Below the pieces are notes generated by a model. That model saw only the letters and a list, made by a program, of their open reading frames with translations. It did not search any database and was not told the origin of the DNA. The position numbers and the translations under genes are program-made. From Klebsormidium nitens (Eukaryota > Streptophyta > Klebsormidiophyceae > Klebsormidiales > Klebsormidiaceae), in the NCBI GenBank assembly GCA_000708835.1, contig DF237265.1, positions 2,107-66,106 of the forward strand: a DNA stretch of 64,000 nucleotides. The letters run 5' to 3'. Below, piece by piece: positions 47,701 to 59,400 of the stretch. Positions within the stretch are counted from its first letter, which is position 1. Each line of letters starts with the position of its first letter.

Positions 47701-50700
47701 ACAATTTCTATCATAGAGCGGAATCTCTAGAGTACGCAAGGAAAAAGGAAAGCTGTTGCACTTTTAGCAGGGGCGGGACTCACACAAAGGTCTCGGCGAG
47801 GGTGGCAATCAGGCGGAAGAACTGTGTGACGTTCTCCTGGGCCTTGTCAGAAAGATTGGGAAGAGCGTAGTGCTTCATCAGCTGCAACAAAAGGAGATTG
47901 ACGTCAGCACGGCCGCTACAGGAAAGCCACCCCGGCGAGTCAACGAACGTTTCTTTCGATAGGACAACGTTCGTCCCTCGCATCAGATGTGAAGTATCTT
48001 CTAGACCCGCTACTACGCTCGAATGCACGCTCATAGGCATATTGGGACAGCTTCTTCATCAACCACTGCGACTCTAGGTGCTACACGCAGAGAGCACAGG
48101 ACACCAGTGGGTGGACCAGATGCAGACCCAATCAATCAGTCGCCATGCACGGGTCTCGAAACAGCTGACAACGGGGCGCCGAATCTGACTGATTGATCGT
48201 ACGCACCACTCCGTTGAAGAGGATCGCGACGATCCCGGACAAGCTGAGGCCGTCGGCCATCATGTAGGCGCAGTACGGGAACAGGATCACCAGGCACGAC
48301 TCCAAGTTGTGCAGGCTGCGACAATGGGGAGGGCCAGTCAAACTTTAGTCAGACTTCTTATGGCAGCAGTTCGCAACGCCCTATTGAAAACGGTCTCTTG
48401 GTTGTGCCAGTAGCTAGAGTGCGCCCTTACAGTGCCGTTTCATCGATTGCCACGAAACCCTTCTCCGTAGGATAGCAACTACGATCACCTTCAAACGGCC
48501 AGACAATGAGGACGTGCTGTCAAGAGTAAATGGGGTTAATCTTGAGCGAAGATGCACATGCTTGAGAAAATAAGCGGCTGTGGCAGGGGGCACCTACTTG
48601 TTCACCGCCAACCCAGCGTACTTGAACAGCAGCGCGCAGGCCAACGCAACTACGGTACCTGTACAACCAGACGGAACGGGACTTCTTAGCAGTTAATGGA
48701 GGAAACGGCTTGGAATCATACCCAAAGAGATGCCAGCGGAAATCACAAGGAAGCTGCCGGAGAGGAGACAACTAAATCTTGGTTGGATCGATCACGGGAT
48801 GTTTGAGCCAAGACGCAGCACGATCGAGCTTGCCTAGAAACTTTGATACTGATTCGACGGACAGAGCCACCGTCTTCCAAGTAATACTTCCAAGAGATGA
48901 AGGGGAGGTGGTTTTAATGACGACTTTCTGCCAAGACGGATTTCAGAACTTTCCAACCGAGGACGATGTCTAGCCTGCTTCAAATGCGCCGTTAGTAAAC
49001 CCCTGCCCGCTTCCTTCGACTCACCAATCGCTAGCGAGCCCATGAGGATGGTCAGGAAGACCACGGCGGGGTCGTAAATGTTGCGATGCTGCTCGGGGTT
49101 TGCTACGACCGAAACAAGCGTCCTACAAGGATACGGAGACGGGCGGGTTGGACATCGACGCGTCTTGGGGGTTAGTGCCGCCACTCACCTATGGCTAGGG
49201 AGCCCACCAGAATAATGAGGAAGAAAACAATGGGGTCCCTCAGATTAAGCTGGTCAAAGCCGGTGGCCTGAAACGAGAGCAACGTCCTGCACACACGCCC
49301 AGACGACGGCTGCTCCGGTGAACGCACCGCTGAGCGAAGGGACGGTGACTTGCAAGCGTTGAGTACTTGATAGTTCACCAGAACACCTGAATGTTTTCAA
49401 AACGTTAGGACAGACGTAGACGTATGACTATTTGAGCATCGTATGAAGAGCCTCGAATGGTGTTGCTGAACTTCGACCAAGATTCAGTGTTCCGGAATTC
49501 TTAGCTGCGACCAGAGAAATCGTTCGGCTCCAGTTCGTCTGCTGAATTCGATTCGTTAGTGCTTGACAGTGGGGCCAACTTGCTTGGAGCAGTCCAACAA
49601 GGGACCAGGGCCACTCTCCTGGCATGTTTGAAACACGTGTAAAGTTCGAAAAGAAGAGCGCTCACCTGTACAGAACGATGGCCACAGCATCGTTCAAGAT
49701 GGACTCTCCAAACACAAGGGCATAAAGGTTGACGTCCCCTCCCAGCTCCTGCAAAAACGATGGATATCTTCAAGGCTGGAATGCCACCTGCAATCTTTGA
49801 AAACGGACTGCGCAGCGCGACAGGCGCTGCCAAATGTTATGCAGGCTTTCGAAACTTCCTGAGCCTCAAGATGAAGAGAAGGACTGATCGAAAAGTTTTC
49901 AAGATGAGTTGTTCTGGAATGAGTCATTTGAATCCACATTCACTGGACGTGAAAGCCACCTGGCCGACTTAAAAGACTCCAGTCAATTGCAATGCCGTGT
50001 GTGCCACGATCACATCCCGCAGATTTCTGGAAGGAATTGTGCAGAATCCCCCCGAGGCGACGTCTGGGTTGAACAACTTTCCATGATCTGTGAAGGGTGC
50101 TACATGAGTGCTGCATATATGACTAATTTGGGAAACGACACACACAAAATCGTGACTTCGATCTGCTGCGGAGCAGTTCCGGGCGCCCGGCTTCTCACCT
50201 GGAAAATTGCCAGGACCGTCACTGGGTCTGTCGCCGAAATGAGCGCCCCAAAGATAAGGCACTCCACAAAGGGCAGCTGATAACTCAGCCAAAGGAAGCC
50301 CACCACATACCTGCACAATAGTTGTGAGGCTTAAGTGGGAGATTTTCCAAGGACAAAATCTGCCCTTTTAAAAAAATCTGATCAAATAGGAATGGCATCA
50401 CTCGAACCTCAGCTCCTTCCGAGTTCACCTTATTGACCAATGATTGGACCCGCAGGCGTGGCGAACAGGTGGAGACCTTAAAGACATGGTTTGCGGGGAT
50501 TACAACTAGCAAGTACTGTCTTGCGTAGCAATGACGGCAGCCGAAAAGTGACCGTTTGAAGAGTAGATGGCCAGAATGGGGCTCAATGGGTAGCTTGGGG
50601 ACTCACATGATCACGCCGGTCACAATGGCTGCTATGAAGGTCCCCACGAATGCGAAGAGGGCGATGGCCCCAAAGTTTTCAAAGAAGGATTTCTGCAGAG

Positions 50701-52246
50701 AACGGGAATTTTCAGGTCTGCATTCTGCGGGGTGCTCTCAAAATCGGCGATCAGTGAACCTGAATGAGCAAGCATAAATGCATCGACAATTCTGGTGATA
50801 GGGGACCCCCCTATTGGCCGCAAATTTCCCTGAGACGAATCCTTGCCCACAGGCAGAGAAAAGATGGCCACTTTGGAGTTGCAATTCACATACAATTTCC
50901 AGTCATATTGATCGATTCCTGCATCCAACATGTGAGTCTGACGGCTCATTGTCTTGGCAAGCTCACCACTTGAAGACTGAACCCGGACTCAAATATGATG
51001 GGAGGAAGCAGGAAGAGCAGAAAGAACTCGTTGCTGAAGTTGAGCCACCGCCTGCAGATCACAGAATTCGCCACGCAATGAAGCTCATTTCTACAACCTC
51101 ATTACAAACCTCTCTGATCGAGTCAGGAGTAGCTCTCCTTGCTGGAATTGGTGAGCAGTACTGGGTCCAGACTAAATGCCTGGCTGTTGCATATCATTGA
51201 ACAATAAGAAAATCATCGAATCTTCGGAGGCATGAAGAAGAGCTGCACATCGTTGAAGTGTCACATCACCTGAAAGCTTCCTCTGTGTTGAAAATCCTTG
51301 ACAGAAGGCCAACCACCACCCCTGCACTTGCATAGTGCCAAGAGTGAGCCCATAATGCATCAGCCCGTACAGAGGTCACTGCAAGATCTGATCTCTAACG
51401 ATGTGAAGTTTCACGCCCCTCACCAAGCAGCAGCTCCGTTCTGTAAGCACTGCCCCTGTAAACTGCCCTTCAACAACATGATTAGCCACTTGAGCATATT
51501 CTGTAGCCTTGTTGTTAGTGTGTGCAAACGGGACTGAATCAGAAGGGGGGGGATGTGAGAAAACCCTAATATGCTCGTTGTGCTCTGACGCCCCTGGCCA
51601 GCCTCATATATGCATGCATGTTAAACCATCTGATGCAGATTTTCACAGCGGGGTGGATAGACTGAGGTTTATGAAAACCGACTTGGGCAGACGGAAGAAG
51701 ACGGGCATCCCAAAGCAAGAGCTCTAAGGATAGTATTTGTCCCATTCAGTGGTTTGTAGGATGGACGAAGTTGAACGAAATCAATGGTGGAGTTTTGGAT
51801 CTTTAGCCGGCATTTGCTTGGTGCTCCAAATTGCTACAGGTGTGTTCTTAGCCATGCATTACACCCCTCATGTAGACCTCGCATTTTTAAGCGTTGAGCA
51901 TATTATGCGTGATGTCACTGGAGGAGTGTGACAATGTAATTGCTACCAGGAAAGCTCATGTTTAGATTGTGCCTCATAGGATGAACACATACTCACCCAT
52001 CAAGAGCGCTGATCCTGCTTCATGCATCCAGTATATCTTTCTCCTCCGCAAAATGTGGCCACATACAAACGCTGATCCTAAGAGAACTAACTGCAGGAGG
52101 ATTGACAAACTTGCAAACATTTCCGGGTTTGCCGACTTTGCCACCAGATCTTGATGCGTCTGATCTATTGGGGACAGAGGGCTGGGTACAGGAGTAGGAG
52201 AGTTATTGACCTCCATCTTAGAAAAAGGAAATGTAATGCCTTCCAT
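44705..52246 (-). CDS. NHX5/6-type intracellular Na+(K+)/H+ antiporter
   Basis: CPA1-family cation/proton exchanger; the endosomal NHX5/6 class controls luminal pH and ion balance in Golgi/TGN compartments. Seventeen exons per transcript join in phase: complement of 51997-52246, 51270-51321, 50967-51051, 50607-50692, 50199-50310, 49666-49748, then either 49189-49286 or 49025-49122, 48598-48658, 48207-48315, 47784-47881, 47386-47481, 46892-46989, 46470-46579, 46003-46086, 45777-45818, 45285-45403, 44705-44888; 588 residues. Seen: cytosolic N-terminus, first TM ([19 protein letters not shown]), the amiloride-type motif [28 protein letters not shown] and [16 protein letters not shown] (the Asn-Asp ion-binding pair), then [11 protein letters not shown] and a soluble tail with [11 protein letters not shown]. 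The last exon could be spliced at 44798 instead of read to the stop at 44705. The first intron contains a cytochrome b insertion. Confidence 0.94.
49025..49122 (-). other. Alternative exon B of the NHX gene
   Basis: 98 nt, phase 2 in and phase 1 out, coding [12 protein letters not shown], then NIYDPAVVF, then [11 protein letters not shown]. Acceptor CTTGTAG/G, donor G/GTGAGT. Same length, phases and fold position as exon A upstream. Confidence 0.85.
49189..49286 (-). other. Alternative exon A of the NHX gene
   Basis: 98 nt, same phases as exon B, coding [13 protein letters not shown], then LRDPIVFF, then [11 protein letters not shown]. Acceptor TGTGCAG/G, donor G/GTGAGT. Nineteen of 34 encoded residues are identical to exon B. 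Only 66 nt separate the two exons. Confidence 0.85.
51780..51925 (+). pseudogene. cob: Nuclear insertion of mitochondrial cytochrome b (NUMT)
   Basis: Plus-strand frame [19 protein letters not shown], then [15 protein letters not shown], then SVEHIMRDV, which is the conserved first-helix region near the N-terminus of mitochondrial apocytochrome b. It is bounded by unrelated sequence on both sides and stops soon after. It lies in the first intron of the antiporter gene, on the opposite strand, so it is a fragment and not an active gene. Few changes have disrupted the frame, which suggests a fairly recent transfer. Confidence 0.92.
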
Positions 52247-53443
52247 TGATTTTGTTCAGTCCCTCTACAAGTTGTGGCAGAACCCTTTCAATTGATCAAG
52301 TAACAAACTGAACGTCTATCAACAGCAGCTTCCCCTTCTCTGGTCCTCAAGCGCGCACCCACATCGAGCTGCAACCATACCTCGAGCAATTTCTATTCGT
52401 AGTATCTTATCTTCATGGAGGGGAGTATTATCCTACAATTTGAACGAGGGCTGGTTTTTTCTAGTGCTCAAGGAGTACCAAACAGCGCCGCCATAAGAAA
52501 GTGCCACTTGCGCACCACGCTTCACAGATATTGATCGGAGCAGCAGAGGAACTCCCTCACAATCTGCCTCAAAGAGTCTCCCCTGTCAAGTTACAGAACC
52601 TGGGGGACCCGGGGTACACACATCGACCTCAGATATAATATTGGTCCCCCCCCCTGCCTAAATGCCTGGTCCAGGGCCTTCCGGCACTAAAATCAGTACC
52701 CCCTGCTCGGATGAGATGCGTTCCTGCAGCAGAGGCTTCATGCAGTATCCGGGGTCCGACCAAGGTTTTCGTCCCAGACTATGGTGCCAGATGTCACAAA
52801 CAGAGAGATTCTAGCAAACCCTGGCCCAGTCCCTTGCCCGCCAGAGGAAATTTGAATTTGACAGAGTATCATTTTGGTCTTTGTGGAATATGGACACCCT
52901 GCTTGTGTTCCTCTGAAGGTTGGGTTTGCAGCATTGCTGGTTCCGAAGTCGGTTAGCAAAAATTGCCCATATCAGGTTATATCCATATAAGCCTCCTTGG
53001 ACTTCCTTTTAAATAGCTGCAAAAGAACTGCCAACATACTGTGAATGGATAAAGTGTGGCCCATATTAGCTTTGGCATACACGACTTTGAGGGCCCTTAT
53101 AAGGAAGGGTCCAAGTGCTTATGCCGCGTGAGCCCTGCCCGCGAGCTGCGCAAAATGTCTCCCTCTCAAATCTTCGCTCATCGCTGGCGCTTTCGCCCTT
53201 TCGGTGCTTGCGAAAGCGCCCTTCCGAGTCCTGATCAGAGGCTAGGTGATCATGGCTGCCGAAGTTGTCCTTGCAGCTGCTTGCAGCAACATGATGTCTT
53301 TCAGGATTGATTGATAGGGAAGGGGCAAGGGGCACCTCGTGTGTTGAAAGAAACTTTCACCAGATTGAGTTCATTGAAGTAATACAGTCGCTAGACATCG
53401 TTAGAAGCAGTCCACGAGACAAAGTGACAGCCAATTGGAAGCC
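52247..53443. promoter_or_regulatory. Divergent promoter region between NHX and MOR1 genes
   Basis: About 1.2 kb between opposite start codons. C-rich stretches (52640-52700) and a short inverted word pair GGCGCTTTCGCC/CGAAAGCGCC at about 53186-53220 are visible. No named element can be assigned and no exon is supported. Confidence 0.4.
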
Positions 53444-56400
53444 ATGGCTGAGAACGAGGAAGCAATTCTGAAGGATGCGAAGAAACTTCCCCTTGAAGAT
53501 CGACTTGCGCACAAGCACTGGAAAGCGAGAGTGCAAGCACTTGAAGACATAGCTGTGACCTGTGACAAGGCCACAGATCCCAAGGATCCGAAGCTGCGGG
53601 AATATGGTATGTCAATTCTGACACAAGCTTCCAGAGTCTGTTGCCAACAAGAAGCTTTGACACTGGTCTCTGATTTCCAATGATCGGAAGTAACAAGCGA
53701 CTCGGCTAAGGCCATTGACATTCGCACTCCCTTCCCAGCTAAAGTTGAGGATTAGATGTAGGAAAGCTGTATAACCTTATCGCCGAGGTCCCATAGCATA
53801 CTGAGCTGCCCGCCAAATGCAGGTTGTCGTGAGCATGCTTTGATCCATTTGGACAGGTTGTGGGCAGTGAAAGCATGAATGGTGGTTGGCAATCGGTAGA
53901 TATTTCAGGCGAGCAGAGTAGTTCATGTGTCCAGCATACTTACCTTCTCTGCACTGCTTAACGTTCATAAGCTCCAGAGCATTGGCCTTCTAAGCAAGGC
54001 TTAGCGATGTGTTTAAAGACAACCCTAATTCTCGTGCTTCCATGTCTATGGGCCGCAGGCTGCACTTTTGTGCGGTGCATTCAATTAGGTGGTGCAGAGC
54101 ATCCTCAATCACTGCCAGGTTATCAAAGGCCGTTCATTTATCAAAAACCCTTGAAAATAACGAGCATTTACTTCTTCCATTGCTCTCATACATAAGCCCT
54201 GCACACTAAACTTATTTTGTCAGAGCGCATTTTGGGAATTCAGTCTCTTTTGGACCCTCCTTCTTTCAGGGCCTCTCTTCAAGAAGGCATTGTCCGACTC
54301 AAACGCTGCGGCTCAGGAGAAGGCGCTTGATGCACTCATCGCCTTTTTGAAGCGCACAGACACAGAGTCAGGAAGGCAAGTATGCCATTCGAACCTGTTA
54401 ATTGGTTGCCTTGCATAAGTTGGATTGCCTTGGAGCACGATGTGAAGTGCTGAGCCATAGTGGCAGCTCAGGCGTGCCACGACAATTGTGCATCTGCCAA
54501 CAAGAGAGTCACCATCACAACTATCATGTTCCTCACTCTGCTGAAGTGGTCCAGGTATGCGAGAGAAGTGAACACAGTCCTGGTCTCAAAGTGCTTCACT
54601 GGTCGGCCGAAGACCATAGCAAAAGCCACGGAGGCTATTGAGCTTTTTGTGGAACTTGAGGCGTCAGAAGCTGTGGTGGTGAGCAAACTCTTCGATCTTC
54701 CACAGATGAAAAGCTGGTTATAATGCCAGCATGCACACCCAAGACTCTGATCTCCCCTGAGTGAGGGTTGCTTTTTTCACGCCATTGGCTGTCAGGGTGT
54801 CCTACCATTTGACTACGTTGAGATACTGGAACCAGTATAGATAAGAGCAGAGTTGTCGTGGCCTGCAACTCTTTGGAAAGCCGCCTGACCAGTGCACTGA
54901 AGATAGAAAGGGGGTTTGACAGCTGCCGTGAAACCCTCTCTTTCAGGAAGTGCTTATCAAGGGCTTCGACAACAAGCTTGCGAAGGTCATCATCCCAGTG
55001 ATTGACGCACTTTTCAGCATCATCAGGTAACCCCAGTTTGCACCCCTTTCGATGCCTAACCACTTTCACCAAAGCATAGACTTTCATGCAAGTATGTTCT
55101 GGGTCTGGCAAATCATGGCTATTTAGCCATCATTGCAGTTGTGATGCTGGCCTCATCGCGATTTCATGCAGCACTGCAAAGTACAGCCTGTGTTGAAACT
55201 GGACAACATGCTTGTGCAGCCAATTTGGTACGAAAGTTGTGAACGTGCGGCCGATACTGAGCAAGGATGCCAAGACGGACAAGCTGTACTTCCACTCGGA
55301 CCAGAAGGTTCGAGCGGCTGCCAAGGGGCTCACCAAGGAGCTGGCGAGGTGGATTGGAGTGGGCCCTGTCAACAACGCCCTGGTTGACAAGATGCCCGAT
55401 GTCATGGTAGGTCCACTCTGGGGCAAACAGATTGACCTCCCACAATTCCTGTATCCCTGCATCGCTCATTACTGCACTTTTTGGCTTCTAAAGTTAGCAT
55501 CAGAAGCTCCTGTGAATCTCTCTGGAAAATCAACTCACTGCGGTTTGAAAGATCTGTTCGGTGCAAGTGTCTGGGATATGTTGGACCTTGTGTAAAGCTC
55601 GTCCACACCGGTGTCTGCCTGTGTATCGCAGAAAAAGGAGTTGGAGGCAGAGCTGGCAGAGCTTCCAGCCGGAGCGGCGGCGCCAACGAGAAGGATACGG
55701 TCAGATCATACTTCCTGTTCCCTAGGTTCCACTCACCAGTCAAAAGCTGTCAAAAAGGATAAGCAGCGGCTTCGGCTTCTTTGTACCGGGCGGGCAAGTT
55801 GTTTTGGCTTTGGCTGTCCACTACTCCAGCACACTATGGATCCATAGCCAGAAATGAAAGCTGCTAGGATATGAGATCATTGGCTCCTGGGTCCCTTGTA
55901 TGAGAGAAGGCCTGTTCAGCGCTCATCTCGAAGCACCAAATTCGGCCGGTAAAATATCATCCTGGATGTCTTAGACGGCGAGCTTGTATATGCAGTTCGG
56001 AGCAGGACAAGCCCGAGGAAGTAATTGAGGGGCCGGCACCTGGTGCAGCAGCAGATGGCGCCGCCGAAGAAACCAAGGGTATGGGCATACGAATTCCCAA
56101 ATTCTGATGACACGAAGTTGGTAGCGCCTCCTACAAAGTGAATCGTTTCTGAAGAACACTGCAAGTTGGTCAATGGAAGTTATATAAGCAGTCAATGAAG
56201 GCAACTAGATGATGTGTCGAAAGGTGCACAAAGATGCAATTCTGTCTCCTTTCTGCAGCGGCGGTGCCAGACGAATGGGAATACATGGAGCCGTTTGACC
56301 TTCTGTCGACTTTGAAGAACGACTTCTGGCAAGGAGTGGTAAGTCTGCGTGTTGATGCCGTAGGTCTGAGTTGGGTCTGCACTACAATCCTTTCGGAGAT

Positions 56401-59400
56401 GTTTTGGTAGACAACTTTGCTGAACGAAAAGGGAGCTGTGGATCTCAATGTATGCTGTACTCTCCCATCGTGCATACTGCCATGCAGGGATTCGAGCAGG
56501 GGCGTTTGCACCAGTCTCAACGACGTACAGACAATCTCATAAAGCCTGCCGATGGCTTGTTTCAGGTGGCAAAGAAGTGGTCTGACAAGAAGGACGTGAT
56601 AGTCAAGCTGTCGAAGGAGGCGGAGGGAAAGAAGCTTGCCCCTGGGGACTACTCGGAGCTCACTCGGACTTTGAAGAAGGTGAGGGTCCCATTCACTCAC
56701 AACGACTGCGAGCCTTTGCGGAAGTGCCGAAATGTGCCAGATGTCAACCTGCAATGCTCTTCACGACATGGATGTGGCACTTTATGCAGCTTGCAGTAGC
56801 CGGAAAACAAGGGCGATGGTCTTTCAAAAGAGATGCGAGACATCATCATAAAGGGCGCGTGCGCCATAAAAGAGGTGTCTTTGTTGCCAGTTTCCATGTA
56901 CGATGATTTCGCTGTCGTACTTTGCAGCTCATGACGGACTCAAATGTTAGTGTCACTACCGAGGCCATCACTGCTGCCGGTCATCTCGCCAAGGGTCTGC
57001 GGAAGGGATATACTGCTGGATCGAGGAATCTTCTGACAACGCTGCTGGTAAGATTTCAGTCTGCGGGACAAGTGTCTGGCTCCCGCTTCTTAGCCTCGTG
57101 CATCTGACACAAGGTTTGGGGGGGTGTTATTTAAGAAGAGGCAATGGCAAAAGCTCAAAACGTTCGCACTGTCATCCTCATTGCGATGTCCCCTGACCAA
57201 CCGACTCAGCGGGGATATTGAGCGGAGGACATTGTTCACGGGCCAACTCAACGCCCTGGCTATAAAAACATAGCTCTTGCAGAAGATGCTCAAACGTTGA
57301 TTTAGGAGTTTTGACTCCGTTCCGACGTCGAACGCCCATACATTTGCCCTCGTGCCTGCAGGAGAAGTTCAAGGAAAAGAAAGCGCAAGTCGTGAAAGAG
57401 GCCCAGAGCACGCTGCAAATCATGTACACAGCGGGCTGTCTTGACATGGTGGAAATCCAGGCTGGTAAGTTCCGAGTCCTTGGCTGCTTCATCGAAAGTG
57501 CGAGGTGAAAGCTCTGTGACATGTAAGGCTTTCTATACGGACAGGTAAACTTCTTAGCGTCGTATTCTGATGTGTTTCCTATAAGCCCTACTGTTCCTGG
57601 TAATTGCAAATCCGGAAATGAGGACGGGCTGTGTGAAAATCGTCATATCGATTCTAAGCGCTCCTGTTCCGCAGGCTGTCAATCTGAACCGTAGCCTGCC
57701 GTTGTTGTTATCATTGTTGAGAGAGATAACAAACTTGTGATGCATGCGCAGAGGTCGAAGCTGCGCTGAAGCACAAAGTGCCGTCCGTCAAGTCGGAGAC
57801 GCTGGCTTGGATCACTTTCTGCATCGACCAGAGTCCGAAGCCTGTCGTGATTGCCCTGCACAAGGCTGACATGACGACCAAGGTCGCAAACGTGAGGTCG
57901 AAAGCCCTGGTCTGATTCTGCCATCGCTTGCTTCTGTGTTGACGGTTGAATTCAACTCTTACTAGGTGACAGGTACATGATTGTATTCTTCTATTGATCC
58001 CATAACAGAGCTCTTACTGGACCTGATTAACTTTGCCTTCCTTTGTGTATGCAGTCATTGGTGGACGGCACGGTCGAGGTTCGTGAGGCTGCGTTCCTCG
58101 CCCTTGCAGCAATAGCCAAGGTAGGTCGCCTGATTTTTGCGCCTCTTTCGTCGAAGTACTCCTCGGATGAGCCCATCCAGAATTCCCAGCCTTCTTGGTC
58201 CTCTCTTTACTCGCTCTTGCAAACTATGATTGGAGGATAGTCGTCTGGGCAGCCTGTTGTCCTATTCGTGTAGTACTGTACACGATTGTGAGAGTTCGGC
58301 CTTCGAAATACTTCGTGTCATTCTTGTATAGAAACTGGGGATGGGCCCCCTCAACAAGATTGTGGACACGCTCGATGAGGTCAAGAAGAAGAAGCTGATG
58401 GACATTGTGGCGGCTGTCACAGGAACAGCGCCCGCCGCAAGTAAGCCAATCTGCTTCCCGGTCTCTATACCTCAGAAAATTGTGTTCTCGTGATGACGGG
58501 CGTACATTGGCTTGAGCTAGGAGTTGCGGGCGGTGGAGAAGTCGCCAGCGTTCGTCTTTGACATTCTTAAAACAGGTACTGACAAGGAGACGTGCATTTT
58601 CCAGCTGGCCCCGCGGCGCCCACGAGCAGTGGGTACGGGCAGACCTCCGGAAGCGCAGCGGTAGGCTCTACAGCAAACGTTTGCCATCCGCAGTAGTGTT
58701 GTTCTGCTCAGTCTTCAGTGGAAGCTGAAATTCACAAGACATCTGGCATGTGAAAGTGCATTCCAGAGCGAAATTTTCGTTAGGGATATGCGTGTAGCAG
58801 TGGTGCAAAAGCTTAGCTTTTTCGCGTTGTGATGCTCTTGTTGTCTCCCGTGGTGACAGGCACCCACAGCACGGATGACAGCGGCAGGAGCTTTGAGCGG
58901 CAAGCGGCCAGCTCTGAAGCCTGTGAGTAATTCGCCTTTGAACGGCCTTCCATCTGGTATGGCTGGATGCTCTTTGCACTCTCTTTCAGTCCACGCGTTC
59001 ATCTCGGATCAAAGAGACCCCTCCCCGGTCTCACAATGCCCGTTGGTGTTTTGCACGTTGTGTGTATTTGCCTAACAACCAGCTTTCTTGGAACGATTAC
59101 GTTCAAAAACGAATTCATGTGCTTCCTCTCACACTGCCATTGAGCAGACGTCCCACCTCAGAAGATCGCGTCTTGCTTGACCACGAGCTTCATTGGGCTT
59201 AAACATCGATTCGTCCAAGACTGAGCAACTGAAATGGACAAGGGCGTTGACACCCGTCTTTGTGCTTCCAATGCAGGTTGCCAAGAAGGTCAACACGGGC
59301 GGCCCTGCGACCAAGAAAGGCGAGGGCGCTGGGCCTGCCAAGAGCGCAGCACCGTCCGCAGCGGCTGAGGAAGAAGTTTCGGTGAGGCACTCAGCGAATA

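Noticed and set aside
51737-51779. The ATG and first codons upstream of the cytochrome b match as a real gene start
   Set aside because: These residues do not resemble cytochrome b, and the match is bounded on both sides within an intron, so this is an inserted fragment.
56740-56900. A DVNLQC-type coding stretch after MOR1 exon 9
   Set aside because: It resembles the start of the next TOG repeat, but no splice signals keep the frame, and the exon at 56928 supplies the expected sequence.
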